Source: CAVQKZ01 sp963837325
GTDB lineage: Bacteria; Actinomycetota; Actinomycetes; Mycobacteriales; Jatrophihabitantaceae
Assembly: GCA_963837325.1 (NCBI GenBank)
Contig: CAWIMV010000002.1
Span: 62,001 to 126,000 of the forward strand
DNA length: 64,000 bases
Direction: 5' to 3'
Shown here: in pieces, positions 1 to 9,169 of the stretch
Layout of the letters: each line of letters opens with the position of its first letter
Numbering within the stretch: position 1 is the stretch's first letter
Position numbers and translations under genes: made by a program
The notes under the pieces: generated by a model
Told to the model about the DNA's origin: nothing
Seen by the model: the letters and a program-made list of their open reading frames with translations, nothing else
The model's database searches: none

Positions 1-415
1 CCCATCGGGTTGTCCCTTGGCGAGTCGTATTGGGTTGTGCATGAACTTGGCTCAGGTTTTCTAGGCGTCATGCTTGTCCGCTTCCTATGTCTCATATCGG
101 CACACCAGAGCCAAAGTTGAGGAAGACAGGTCACGGCGGCCCGCCGGTCAGGCCAATAACGCGAGACACCCTCAGTTTGGTGTGCAAGGAGCGGTCCCGC
201 GAGGAAGCCTGGCCCATGCGGTGCATCCGCGCACCACGCGGCTACTTGTTTCATTGACCCACGGCCGGTGCCTGGCCAGGCTCGGTCGAGGTGGTCGGTA
301 GGGATGCTCGCTTCGCGGCTGTCCACGGCTTGGCCGTGAGACTCACTCATGGCATGCAGCCTGCCGGCTGCCGTAGCGCGGAGAGGCTCAAGAGACATCG
401 CATGCGGCTAACTCG
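1..415. other. No gene recognised; left edge of accessory region
   Basis: Reading both strands I find no protein with recognisable family features here. The only notable sequence is ACTCACTCATGGCATG at 341-356, a degenerate relative of the intergenic GCGGCATG repeat described elsewhere. It lies about 60 bases left of the end of the first IS110 remnant, so it may be old flanking target sequence, but the match is weak. Confidence 0.3.
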
Positions 416-1737
416 TCAATACGCGGCGGCTTCCGAGGGTTCGGCCGCAGGCGCCTCGGTCTCTTGATAGGCCTTGCCGGCCAAGGGTCTGCTAGAGGTC
501 ACCTGCGTTGTCGCGCGATTTGGAAATGCTCTGTTCTCGTCGTAGCGCTGACCGGTCTGCAGACAGTGATGGAGCATGCCGAGGTAGCGGTTCGTGAGAT
601 TGCGCGCGGCGGCGCTGTAACTGTCGCCGTGTCGCGTCGAGCGGTGAAATGGGCATGGGCGCCGGGTGAGTGAGCGAGCAACGGCAGGGCCCAGACATAG
701 GCGGCTTGCCCTAGTCGCTTGTTGCGCACGACGCGTCGAGTCACGATGGTCTTCATTCCGCTGGCTCGGGTGATGGGCGCGGTCCGGCGAAGGCTTTGAG
801 CCCACGAGCGTTAGTGAAGCGGGTCCGGTCGTCGCCGATCTCGGCGAGGATGCGAGCGCAGAGCACAGTGCTCAGGCCAGGGAAGCTGGTGATGATCTCG
901 GCGTCGGGATGCTCATTGAAGCTGGTTCGAGTCGTGTTCGAGGCGGGCGACGTTGGCGACAGCGGTGTCCAGTGCGGCAACAGTCAGGCGGCATGCGCGG
1001 CCATGGCCGCCTCGACCCGTGCGGGTTGGCGGAGCTGGTCTTGGTGCAGTGCAGTGTGGATCGCCTCGACCGTTGCGGGGATGCCGCGGCTGCGTCCGGC
1101 GCGGCGCAACGCAGCGGTTAGGCCGGCTTTGCGGACCTGCTGGCCCTGGGCCGGTGAGGGAGCCAGGTGCAGCATTACCCGGACTTCTCGACTGGTCAGG
1201 TCGTCGAACGCGGCGAGGAACGTCGGGTAGTACTGACGCAGGGCGGAGCGGAGCTTGTTGGCGATCTGCATCGGATCCCAGACAGCGTCCTGGTGAGCGC
1301 GGGCCAGGACGTGAACAGCCTGGGCAAGCTCGGAGTAGACCGGCAACGCGCGATGGTCGTGCGGGTCGGTGCGCAGGATGTTGGCCAGCACGAGCGCGTC
1401 GCCGGCGTCGCTCTTGGCCCGGCTGGGCGAGTGCCGATCGCGGTAACGCGAGACCGCGAGTGGGTTGATCGCGACCAGCTCGACACCAGCCGCGCGCAGG
1501 GCTGCAGGCAGGAGTCCTTTGGAAGTTTCGATCGCCACGGTGATCGGCGCGTCGCTGACCGCCTGTTGCTCGCCGAGCGTTGACATCAGCTCGGCGAACC
1601 CGGCGGCGGTATCACCGATCCGCAACCGGATAGCGCTGCTTGCGAAGCTCATCGACAACGCTGACGTCGTGATGGTTCTCGGCCCAGTCGATGCCACACC
1701 ACAGTTGCACCAGTGATCTCCTCTTCCTCGTTTCCAT
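416..1737 (-). pseudogene. IS110-family transposase, frameshifted remnant
   Basis: This is a decayed DEDD transposase (RNA-guided recombinase of the IS110 family). The reading starts at ATG 1737 with a typical first motif, LWCGIDWAENHHDVSVVD, then shifts frame near 1625 into RIGDTAAGFAELM and the block KSDAGDALVLANILRTD (the DxxDA motif). Further shifts occur near 1000 and 910, leading to HPDAEIITSFPGLSTVLCA (the IS116/IS110/IS902 C-terminal domain). A last shift near 620 gives the conserved end NRYLGMLHHCLQTGQ. At least four frameshifts rule out function. The noncoding stretch upstream of the start (1738-1950) would be the element's left end, where this family encodes its bridge RNA, but I cannot recover guides there convincingly. 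Confidence is high for the family and low for the outer limits. Confidence 0.85.
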
Positions 1738-1960
1738 CGGCTGTCCGCGTACGTTGAAGTCAGCGCATCGCCGTAATGACGAGGCCTCGAGGGGCCGACA
1801 TCGCATCAGCCGTTCACATCGTTCTGCTGGATCACCGCTGCCGGTCTTCGACAGGACTACGATGTCTGAGGCGATGAAGGCATGACCGGTGAGCATGGCC
1901 GCAACCATCCTTCGACCGCTCCGGCCAACTGCCCGGCACCAACACTCGATGCGCACTCAT

Positions 1961-3213
1961 TAGGGGTCTGCCCAGCTCGAAGTAGCGTTGCCCTCCTCGC
2001 TGACATCTGTCCGGTCAAGGCGAGGAGTTGAGCAGCATGGGACGGGTCGTCATCGGGATGGATCCGCATAAGCGGTCCGCGACGATCGAGATCATCGACA
2101 GCAACGAACGCATCGTTGACCACGGTCGGTTCGGCACCGACCGCGAGGGTTACGCCTCGATGCTCGCCTTGGGCCGTAAGCACCCCGACCGGCAGTGGGC
2201 GGTCGAGGGCTGTAACGGCATCGGCCGACACATCGCGCAACGTCTGGTCGCCGATGGCGAGCCGGTGGTCGACGTGCCTGCCAAGCTGTCGGCGCGGGCC
2301 CGCGTGTTCTCGACTGGACAGGGCCGCAAGACCGATCCGGTCGATGCGCACTCGGTCGCGTTGGTCGGGCTGCGCAGCTCTGGTCTTCGGGTGATCGAGG
2401 CCGATGACGCGACCGTGGCGTTGCGGCTGCTGGTGGATCGTCGCGACGAACTAGGGGGTCGCTCGGTCGCAGACGATCAACCGAATCCATCGGCTATTGC
2501 TGGAGTTGCTGCCCGGCGGGGCAAAGAAGTTCCTGTCCGTCGACCAGGCCAAAGCCCTGCTCGCGACCGTGCGCCCACGCGATGTCGTCGGCAAGACCCG
2601 ACGCCGGCTGGCAGCCGAACTGATCACCGAGCTCGCCAGCATCGACAAGCGGATCAAGACAGCCGACCGTGAGCTCAACGACCTCATCGACGCCACCGGA
2701 AGCACCCTGCGCGACCTGCACGGCATCGGCCCATCCGGCGCGGCGCGCCTGCTCGGCGACGTCGGAGACATCACCCGATTCGCCGACAAAGGCCGCTTCG
2801 CATCCTGGAACGGCACGGCACCGCTCGACGCCTCCAGCGGTGAACAGAACCGGCATCGACTCTCACGAGCCGGCAACCGCAGAATCAACCGCGTCCTGCA
2901 CATCATGGCCATCGTCGCCCTCCGCAACGACACCGAAGGGCGCCGCTACTACCGACGAAAGATCGCAGCCGGGAAGTCGAACATGATGGCATTGCGAGCC
3001 CTCAAACGCCGCCTGTCCGACATCGTCTACAACCAGATGCGCGCAGGACGCCAAGCGCCTCGCGACGGGCCCGGGAGGACACCCGGGGGCGACACTTCAA
3101 TCCAGCGCGGCCGACTCACACCCCGACATCGACACTTCGGATCAGTCACTTCCCGGACCCGCCAAGACCAATCCTAGAACCGACCTCATCCCCGCCTGTT
3201 GACACAGAGGGGT
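1961..3213 (+). mobile_element. IS110-family element inserted in the intergenic repeat
   Basis: The limits come from flanking sequence. On the left, GCGCACTCAT (1951-1960) is the left half of the dispersed repeat. On the right, GCCATGAGCGTGCGTC (3214-3229) is its right half. The element interior begins TAGGGGTCTGCC and ends AGAGGGGT, so both termini carry AGGGGT. It contains one broken transposase gene. There are only about 75 bases before the start codon, too few for a 5' bridge RNA of the IS621 type. Any guide RNA would have to lie at the 3' end, as in the IS1111 group. Confidence 0.6.
2037..3202 (+). pseudogene. IS110-family transposase (IS117-like), frameshifted
   Basis: A DEDD transposase related to Streptomyces IS117-type proteins. 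ATG 2037 is preferred over the upstream TTG because GAGGAG ends 9 bases before it. Visible motifs are VIGMDPHKRSATIEI (first Asp), QWAVEGCNGIGR (Glu) and GRKTDPVDAHSVAL (Asp pair). The C-terminal Tnp domain follows as LHGIGPSGAARLLGDVGD and FASWNGTAPLDASSGEQ, holding the serine region. The frame breaks once at about 2455 in a run of five Gs, and again near 3060. After that break the conserved tail SSAADSHPDIDTSDQSLPG is read in another frame to a stop at 3200-3202. Residues between the breaks are well kept, so decay is recent or the indels are sequencing errors. Confidence 0.85.
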
Positions 3214-3229
3214 GCCATGAGCGTGCGTC
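3214..3229 (+). repeat. Intergenic repeat, right half (split by IS110)
   Basis: GCCATGAGCGTGCGTC. It shares CATGAGCGTGCGT with the target reconstructed around the intact IS110 element. The left half is at 1951-1960. Confidence 0.6.
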
Positions 3230-3274
3230 AGTTGGAGCCAGCGGACGTCGGAGGCGCCTTTTGCGCGGGTCGGG

Positions 3275-4322
3275 TCAGTTTGGTCGAGCGGGATCGCGGA
3301 CGATAGCGACGTCGTAAAACGGGGCCTGTTGTTGCGGCGCGTCGAAGGCGAATCCGTCCACGTGCCGGCGGCTCATGACGATTGCCCCGTCCAAATGCAC
3401 CGGCGAGCAACCACATCGATGTCGAGCTGAATCCGATACCCGGCGTTGACCAGTTGCTGGATTTCCTCCGGGGGTGGCCGCGCGCCGAAGGGGTAGACCA
3501 GGATGTCGGTATGGCCGAGGAGCGGTTCGGCCAGGGTCTTCCATTGCGCGGTGTCCAGGCCACCGCGGACGGTGAGCTGTTGGATAGATCGATGTGTCCC
3601 CACGTATGGCTCGCGATTGTCCAGCCGTGGCCGGTTAGCCAGTGGGCGAGGGCTTTGAGTCGTTGGCGCGCGGCGGGCTGATGAGGTTGGTGTTCGCCGA
3701 ATATTCCCTCATAGCCTGTCACGGCGAGTACGCCCTTGGCCCCGTCGGCGGAGAATTCTGGATGACGGGCTACCTCGGCGTCGACCAGGGGAACGACGTC
3801 ATCGTCGGTTAGTCGGCCGCCCGGCAGCTCGGCTTCGACCCTTCCGCCCTGCAGCACGAGTCGATCGGCTAGGCCACGCCCAGTGAAGTACTGGTAGTAG
3901 TTCACATCGTCTTCGGACAGGACTAGCGGGCGCCGACCCTCGGGCACGCGCACTGCCCCTTGCGCAGCCCGGTGTACGTCGACGAGGGTCCAACCTTTGC
4001 GCCACAGCTGGTCGAGGATGCGCCGGAACTCGAGCGCGGTGACGAAGTTCTGTTGAAGCCCCACGCCTAGCGGATCTGCCGTGAACGCCAACCGCGGATT
4101 GATCACAAGCGGATGCACGAACAGCTCCTCAACTGGCCCGCGCCATGGTCTCAACGGGTTCGCAACGCTCATCGAACGTCGTGACGGCTTAGACAGTGCC
4201 GGGGATGTAGCTGACGCGCGCTTTGGCGCGGCTCGAACCCGACCCGCCGCCGCCGTGCGGCTACAACCCGCCGCGGTCAGGACGACAGCGAGCACGGCGG
4301 CACCCGTCACGACGCGGATCAT
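3275..4322 (-). pseudogene. Polysaccharide deacetylase-like lipoprotein, frameshifted
   Basis: A secreted lipoprotein, probably a carbohydrate esterase 4-like enzyme acting outside the membrane. ATG 4322 gives a signal peptide with lipobox LTAAGC. Visible motifs are LSEDDVNYY (a variant of the first deacetylase motif with paired Asp) and ASHTWGHID (the His-x3-His-type metal motif). The frame shifts near 3560, after which DILVYPFGARPPPEEIQ follows. It shifts again near 3400, with the C-terminus SRRHVDGFAFDAP...VRDPARP ending at 3275. The reading that runs on to 3228 is out of frame after the first break. Two indels with intact residues around them suggest recent damage or sequencing error. The substrate cannot be told. 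Confidence 0.7.
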
Positions 4323-4407
4323 TCGCACTCTCAATTGACACGCCAATCAGCCGAAACGTTGCAATCTCACGACCCTGAGCACTCAAGGACTCAGGGACCG
4401 CACCATC

Positions 4408-4427
4408 GCGGCATGACCGGATGTTCG
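4408..4427 (+). repeat. Oriented intergenic repeat copy
   Basis: GCGGCATGACCGGATGTTCG, preceded by CACCATC. It lies between a leftward and a rightward gene and is nearly identical to the copy at 9590. Confidence 0.75.
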
Positions 4428-4491
4428 TCGAAACCTTGACGCAGGGCAAACCGTCTCGTTATGTGAAGGTCACCGTTCCGGAGGGGGCAGC

Positions 4492-4925
4492 GTGCGACAT
4501 CTCCTTGTACAGGTGTTACCTGTCGGTGGCGTGGCTGCTGTGATGATCGGTGGGTTGGTTGCATGCACGAGTTCGGGCAACCCCGGCAGGACGGGCGTTG
4601 TGACCGGCACTGCACCGCTTTGCTACGGACCGGACCGAATCTGAATTTGAGCCCGATCACCATGCTCCGCGCTGTACGTAACGACGGACTCACCCGGGTC
4701 GTGAAGGTGCGCACTGCCGCCGACCACGACACATACCGTCTGGTCTTGCCAACCGGGACCTACACCATAAGCGCCTACCCGAGCACATCCGGGTCGAAGT
4801 ACGAGCGCATGAAGTATCTCGCCACGCCGACCTTCCGCCCGGCGGCTGCCTATAGCGCCGCGCATCGCGGCATGTCCGGTCGTTTCTCGGGAGTGGTGGG
4901 ATTCGTCAGTGGGCGGCTTGGATGA
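4492..4925 (+). pseudogene. Small lipoprotein, frameshifted
   Basis: A secreted lipoprotein of unknown function. GTG 4492 follows a strong GGAGGGGG site and gives a signal peptide ending in the lipobox GLVAC. The reading then runs to LCYG, where one base is out of register at about 4625. The rest continues in another frame as GPNLNLSPITMLRAVRN...TGTYTISAY. This resembles small actinobacterial lipoproteins with a CYGPGP motif and a carboxypeptidase-regulatory-like beta domain. The C-terminal end runs through a copy of the intergenic repeat at 4867, so the last 20 residues are probably not native. The indel may be a sequencing error. Confidence 0.55.
4867..4886 (+). repeat. Oriented intergenic repeat copy
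   Basis: GCGGCATGTCCGGTCGTTTC, preceded by CGCGCATC. It lies at the 3' end of the lipoprotein reading and just beside a CPBP gene fragment. Confidence 0.75.
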
Positions 4926-5029
4926 TGAGAACAATCGCCGCCAGCGTGTTGAGGGCGGCGTGGACGAGGATGCCTGGGGTGAGCCGGTTCGTCAGTCGAA
5001 CGAGTACGCAGTTGGTCAGGCCCAGTCGG
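4906..5029 (-). pseudogene. 3' fragment of a CPBP (CAAX-type) membrane protease
   Basis: Only the last 40 codons remain. They read RLGLTNCVLVRLTNRLTPG, then ILVHAALNTLAAIVLIIQ and AAH before a stop at 4906-4908. The N-R-L-T-P-x-I-x-x-H-x-x-x-N block is the final conserved motif and last membrane helix of CPBP-family intramembrane proteases. The fragment abuts the stop codon of the next gene with nothing upstream, so the 5' part has been lost in a rearrangement exactly at that boundary. This is too short for routine gene finding. Confidence 0.6.
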
Positions 5030-5722
5030 CTACTTGTGCTTGAAGGCCGCTTCCACAGTTTCGATGGCTCGTTGTAATGCTGTGTCGCTCACGTCGATGT
5101 AGCGGGACGTCGTGTCGTTGGATGCCTGGATTTGTTGGCAACCAGGCGTGAGCGTGACGGCGGGGAATGTGGCTCCTTCATCGTCGCGCGCGAGTAACAG
5201 GGAGAAGTTTGGCATTCTTGCGCAAAGGTCGGGGTCGTCGTGGGTGGTCGCGGCGTCGTTCAGATGTAGGGCGAGTTGCATCGACAAGTTGCGGTCAAGT
5301 GGGACGTCTGCGCGGAGCTGTCGGGTTGGCGATGGCGATCTCGTGCTGGTGTAACTGCATGCGGTCATTGCTGCCACTGGGCGGGTGAACAGTGGCCGAT
5401 GGTCCGAAGCTCGGGGGCGTCGGGTGTCGATGGAGCGAGGTAGGCGTGCCGGACATTGCGGCGCGCTGATCGCTGGGTAGGTGTGGTGATCCGCTTTTCG
5501 GTCGGCCGCATATCTGATGGTGAGCCCTGCGCCAACCAGGACGAGCACCAACGCCGCTGCGAGCAGGGGGAGCCCGTGGCGACCACGACGATCCCTGAGG
5601 GCTCCTACCGAATGGTCCGCTTCATGCACCGTGAATGGCGGCGGAGTGGTGACGTCGATGGTCTCGCGCGCCCAAGCCTGCATCGCGGTCTCGAACTCTT
5701 GCTCGCTCACGGTTCTCTTCAT
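5030..5722 (-). CDS. Membrane-anchored protein, likely anti-sigma factor
   Basis: A 230-residue single-pass protein with a cytoplasmic N-terminus (1-48), one membrane helix at about residues 50-69 and an extracytoplasmic C-terminal domain of about 160 residues with several Cys. Its ATG overlaps the stop codon of the ECF sigma gene upstream (ATGA, 5719-5722), so the two are translationally coupled. That arrangement is the usual one for a sigma factor and its membrane-bound regulator. I do not see a ZAS zinc motif (HxxxCxxC), so the anti-sigma role rests on context and topology only. The extracellular part matches no family I recognise. Confidence 0.65.
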   Translation of the reverse strand: MKRTVSEQEFETAMQAWARETIDVTTPPPFTVHEADHSVGALRDRRGRHGLPLLAAALVLVLVGAGLTIRYAADRKADHHTYPAISAPQCPARLPRSIDTRRPRASDHRPLFTRPVAAMTACSYTSTRSPSPTRQLRADVPLDRNLSMQLALHLNDAATTHDDPDLCARMPNFSLLLARDDEGATFPAVTLTPGCQQIQASNDTTSRYIDVSDTALQRAIETVEAAFKHK

Positions 5723-6246
5723 GAGCCCTCCATCTGGGACTTGAGTCTGGCTCGGGCCGCGGCCAGGTGTGCCTTCACTGTTCCGGGGCGTAGACCCAGT
5801 GCGGACGCGGTCTGCTCGACCGAAAGGTCGGCCAGGTAAAACAGAACGACCACTTCTCGCTGACGTCGCGGCAGGGTGCGGACAGCTCCCTCAATCACCA
5901 GCCGCTGCGCAGCATCGGCCTCGGTCGCGAGTCGGCCCGAAATGTCCAGGCCCCCCGACCTATCTGAACGAGCTAGATCGCGGCGATGCCGACGTGCCCG
6001 ATCGACAACAATCGCGGCCAGCCAAGCCCGAAGCGTGCCCTTGTTGGGATCGAAAGTGGACCATCGCCGCCACGCGCGAAGCAACGCCTCCTGCACCACA
6101 TCCCGAGCGTCGTTCGCCCCGACGAGACGCGACGCGATGGCCGTGAGCACGACGATGTGCGTCGCCACACGATCCTCGAACTCCCGCTCGCTGAGCGCAG
6201 CATCGATCGGCAGCGCGCCCTCCGGCGCCGGCCCGACAATCCTCAC
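5719..6246 (-). CDS. ECF-family RNA polymerase sigma factor
   Basis: A 175-residue group IV sigma factor. Region 2 is seen in ANDARDVVQEALLRAWRRW and the core-binding segment GTLRAWLAAIVVDRARRH. Region 4 is RTLPRRQREVVVLFYLADL followed by the helix-turn-helix LSVEQTASALGLRPGTVK. It lacks the long linker of large ECFs and resembles SigE/SACE-type short factors. The start is GTG 6246. It is coupled by a 4-base overlap to the membrane protein gene downstream, its probable regulator. A copy of the intergenic repeat lies about 90 bases upstream. The regulon cannot be told from the window. Confidence 0.92.
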   Translation of the reverse strand: MRIVGPAPEGALPIDAALSEREFEDRVATHIVVLTAIASRLVGANDARDVVQEALLRAWRRWSTFDPNKGTLRAWLAAIVVDRARRHRRDLARSDRSGGLDISGRLATEADAAQRLVIEGAVRTLPRRQREVVVLFYLADLSVEQTASALGLRPGTVKAHLAAARARLKSQMEGS

Positions 6247-6331
6247 ACCACTAGTACACCCGAACCGGCGTCGCTGGTTTAGCTCCCGACATCATTGGCT
6301 GATGCACCTACATCGACTCCGCGCACTGACG

Positions 6332-6351
6332 GCGGCATGAGTGATCATTTC
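6332..6351 (+). repeat. Oriented intergenic repeat copy
   Basis: GCGGCATGAGTGATCATTTC, preceded by GCGCACTGACG. It overlaps the stop codon of the leftward membrane-protein gene that follows. Confidence 0.7.
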
Positions 6352-6635
6352 CTGCGGGGCATTCCCTGCTCGTCGAACGTGACCCGCCGCCACACGACGT
6401 TCCCGCCAAGGGCAAGGCCGAACCCGCCGGTCAGACCAACGATCGCGACTACTGCCCACACTGCGCGGGCGGGCGGGTCACCGAACAAGACGACAGCACC
6501 CACAAAAGCGGAAAAGACGACGAGGACGCACCCGAGCGCGACGCAGCCCAGGCCCAGCCACTGTTGACGTCGCTCCTTGGCATCGACAGAAAGCAGATCC
6601 CTGAGCGGCACGAGCCTCAGCACGGACCCTCCCAT
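6345..6635 (-). CDS. Small two-helix membrane protein, unknown
   Basis: An approximately 97-residue protein with a short charged N-terminus (LRDLLSVDAKERRQQW), two hydrophobic helices (about 33-53 and 60-80) and a basic C-terminus. No family is recognised. ATG 6635 is given. GTG 6623 is an alternative that has GGGAGGG just upstream. The gene lies alone between two repeat copies (6332 and 6681). Confidence 0.6.
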   Translation of the reverse strand: MGGSVLRLVPLRDLLSVDAKERRQQWLGLGCVALGCVLVVFSAFVGAVVLFGDPPARAVWAVVAIVGLTGGFGLALGGNVVWRRVTFDEQGMPRRK

Positions 6636-6680
6636 GCCCACCACTCGAACGCGGACATTGGCAGCCTCCACGCGCGGATT

Positions 6681-6700
6681 GCGGCATGACCGCGTTATCC
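6681..6700 (+). repeat. Oriented intergenic repeat copy
   Basis: GCGGCATGACCGCGTTATCC, preceded by GCGCGGATT as at 11489. Here GCGG-CATGA-CCGC forms a short perfect inverted repeat. Confidence 0.75.
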
Positions 6701-6716
6701 GGCGGACGATGAGGGC

Positions 6717-7112
6717 ATGACGACTGTGCTGGAATGGAAGCCGGGTCCCGGCGGTCCAATTTGGGCTCACATTTTCGGTCGAGATACTCCGATGGACATC
6801 AGGGTCGGAGAGGACCTCAAACGGCGGCTGTCGCGGTGGAACGCCGGCTACCGGGCAGATCGGCTTCCTCTGGAGGGCAATGGTGACACGACATGGATGC
6901 GCGAGGGGATCGGTCTGCTAGCTGAGGTCCGCCGAGCAGTCGGTGCCCGCTGTCAAGTGGTTGCGGTCGATCCGTGGTGGCCGGACGAGCCAACGGGCGG
7001 CGTGCGGGAACCCCGTAGGCCGCTTCCGAAACCGGTCGGCGGCTCCGGCGAGCGCACGCGTCTGATCGACGGCGACCTTCCGCCGACGGCGGCAACTAGC
7101 GCACTCGAATAG
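6717..7112 (+). CDS. Conserved actinobacterial protein, unknown function
   Basis: A 131-residue soluble protein. The N-terminal two thirds (PIWAHIFGRDTPMDIRVGEDL, NAGYRADRLPLEGNGDTTW, then IGLLAEVRRAVG and PWWPDEP) look like a conserved family of short proteins found widely in actinobacteria near variable loci. I know no function for it. The last 25 residues are low-complexity. The start is ATG 6717, with GATGAGGG upstream. It is a single-gene unit between repeat copies at 6681 and 7157. Confidence 0.7.
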   Translation: MTTVLEWKPGPGGPIWAHIFGRDTPMDIRVGEDLKRRLSRWNAGYRADRLPLEGNGDTTWMREGIGLLAEVRRAVGARCQVVAVDPWWPDEPTGGVREPRRPLPKPVGGSGERTRLIDGDLPPTAATSALE

Positions 7113-7156
7113 CGGCACGACGGGATTTCGCTGAAGTCCGGGCGCGCATGCTGACA

Positions 7157-7176
7157 GCGGCATGAGCGGACGTCGT
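7157..7176 (+). repeat. Oriented intergenic repeat copy
   Basis: GCGGCATGAGCGGACGTCGT, preceded by GCTGACA. It lies between two convergent genes. Confidence 0.75.
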
Positions 7177-7184
7177 CAGTCGAG

Positions 7185-7819
7185 TCAGGGCAGCTGCGCG
7201 TAGTCGTCGAGACGACGAGATACATCTTCGAGGACGAGGTTGCCGTAACCCTGATCAGTAGAGCCGAACACCGAGACCGCAACCGGCGGAAGATCGACGA
7301 TGACTGCCCAGGCATCTTCGACTGTGCGCGAATGGGAAGGCACCGACCTGCCATCGACTTGGGTCGAGGTCAGGACCCATCCGACCAGGTTCAGCACGCC
7401 GTGCGTTGGCGCGTGGAGTAGCGCCATCTCGCGATCTAGAAGCGCATGCCGCTCCTTGCCCCGAGTGTCGCTGAGATCCACTAGGCGGATGACCGCATTG
7501 ATGGCCGCCGTGTAAAGAAAGGCGTCGCGACACCTTCGCTGGACCACTGTTGCCGCGAGTCCTGCTCGGTGGTGACGTCGATCCACGGACCGTCGTGGGG
7601 ATTGCCATGGCCAAGCGAGATGGTCCACAGATAGGTTGGATCGTTCCAGAGTGACAGCCATCGGCAACCGTGGAAATCGCCACCCAGACCATAGACGGGA
7701 AAGGCCGGAGTCTCGGGCAGCGGCGGCAAGGGCGCCACCGCATGATCGCATTCTCGGCCGGGTGGACCTGCCCGCTCGTCGGGACGTCGGCACGCACCGC
7801 ACGCGGCACCTGAGCGCAC
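7185..7819 (-). pseudogene. Unknown Cys-rich protein, frameshifted
   Basis: Two reading frames join into one plausible protein. The 5' part, from GTG 7819, has a possible zinc knuckle (GAACGACRRPDERAG then GRECDH) followed by AFPVYGLGGDFHGCRWLSL and GNPHDGPWIDVTTEQDSRQQ. Near 7525 the frame shifts to RDAFLYTAAINAVIRLVDL and a C-terminal alpha/beta-looking segment ending at 7185. No family is recognised. One indel separates the frames, so this may be an intact gene with a sequencing error. Confidence 0.5.
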
Positions 7820-7919
7820 GATCTGCGGCGTGCGGTCGTCTCGCGGATGTCCACGAGCACGACGGTTAGAACCGGGCGACTCGCTGCGGGTAGCGGAGCA
7901 CGAGTGCCAGATACCCAAG

Positions 7920-8266
7920 GTTCACGCGCACGCCTATGCCCTGCTGAATGCGGCGGACCGAACCACTACGCAGGGCTAGTTATCTTCGGAGTCCTGCCTC
8001 AATACGTAGTACAAATACCCGCCAGCCAGACTCGCAGCTATCGCCAAGACAACCCACTAAGGTTCTGCCACCTGACCGCCCCTGTTGCGCGGAACTTGCG
8101 TGAGTTCGACTTGACCGAGCGCCACGGCATCCGGTCACGATCGGTGGGCGCTACAAGGCCTAGCTCAGGCACAATCTCCTCGTGGGCAGTATTGTATGGG
8201 GCCATAGTTGACACATTGCACCTCCGTGCAAGTCGCTGGCCAAGTCCACTACTCCTGAGGAGGGCA
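7920..8266. other. Intergenic stretch, no gene recognised
   Basis: This stretch is less GC-rich than its surroundings and has no reading frame with credible protein features on either strand. It ends in the strong ribosome-binding site GAGGAGGG (8256-8263) for the secreted protein gene that follows. No exact copy of the GCGGCATG repeat is present here. Confidence 0.4.
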
Positions 8267-8961
8267 ATGAAACGCTGTGTGGCTCTTGTGGTAATTCTCA
8301 TCGCTCTTGTGGTGGGACTGGTAGCACCTGTGTCGGCATCGGCGGACCGGGCTGTGTGCTCAGTGGCTCCTTGCCGGCCAAGGTCAGCCTGAACAGGTCA
8401 GACACCACGTTCCGGTCGGTTCTGAGCGCGTCCGGCTGCGACAACGTGGACTGGTCTAACTCCACGGTGAGTGCCCGGTTCGACGGGCCACAAGGCCTGT
8501 TTGATTACGCTTCGTGGACCGGCCCGGGAAGCTCGTACATCTTCGACGCGTGGTACTTCGACACAGCACCGGGCCCGTACACGCTTTCCGACAACACGTA
8601 CTTGGTCGATTCAAATTTCACTCAGGTCCCGGTCACCTGGGTCAATACCTCCACATCAATCCGTTTCTCTAGCCGTGTGGCTTCCCTGGCAACGACCTGG
8701 TCAAGGTCGAATGTGGTTGCGTTCTCAGGCAAGATTCAGCGGTACACCACGGACGGCTCCTATGTCGGGTACTACACCACCTATGAGCTTCAGCGACACA
8801 CCACTACGTCGCCGGTGTGGAAGCCGTTCAAGACGCTCAAGTCCCATGCGTCTGGTGCGATCGTCTACAGCTACACGACGTCGGCGAAGTACTACTACCG
8901 GATACTTGTGCGGGACGTCACTACGGTGTGGGGTGTTACCACGCGCGCGTTCGCGCGGTAG
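8267..8961 (+). pseudogene. Secreted protein with Ig-like/beta repeats, frameshifted
   Basis: ATG 8267 follows GAGGAGGG and gives a clear signal peptide (KRCVALVVILIALVVGLVA, cleaved near VSASA). The frame shifts at about 8355, and the mature protein continues as VSLNRSDTTFRSVLSASGC. Tyr- and Thr-rich beta-strand sequence follows, ending in SAKYYYRILVRD at the C-terminus. It has the look of an extracellular Ig- or fibronectin-like protein, and I recognise no specific family. Apart from the one indel the sequence is well preserved. It is a single-gene unit followed by the repeat copy at 9083. Confidence 0.55.
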
Positions 8962-9082
8962 TCGCCTCGACTGTCCTGAGGACCTCTGTGCGTCCACCAC
9001 AGCCACACCCGGCCACCGTTGGGCTTCCTCGTTGGGAGGTGCAACCTGGTCACTATGGGATGCAGTGCGCCACGCACGATGC

Positions 9083-9102
9083 GCGGCATGTCCGGGCGTA
9101 TT
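9083..9102 (+). repeat. Oriented intergenic repeat copy
   Basis: GCGGCATGTCCGGGCGTATT, preceded by CGCACGATGC. It lies between two rightward genes. Confidence 0.75.
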
Positions 9103-9169
9103 GAGGCCGGGCGTGTGTTCCGCTAATGCGAGCGAACGGTTGGACCGGGTGCACTAGCGACCTCGTGAG

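Noticed and set aside
74..301. Possible small protein at the left edge
   Set aside because: No ribosome-binding site, no hydrophobic or domain pattern, and composition like noncoding DNA.
1738..1950. Bridge RNA of the first IS110 remnant
   Set aside because: A 10-base match (ATGCGATGTC) between this region and the right end near 391-402 hints at a donor guide, but I could not find all four guides or clear ends in this decayed copy.
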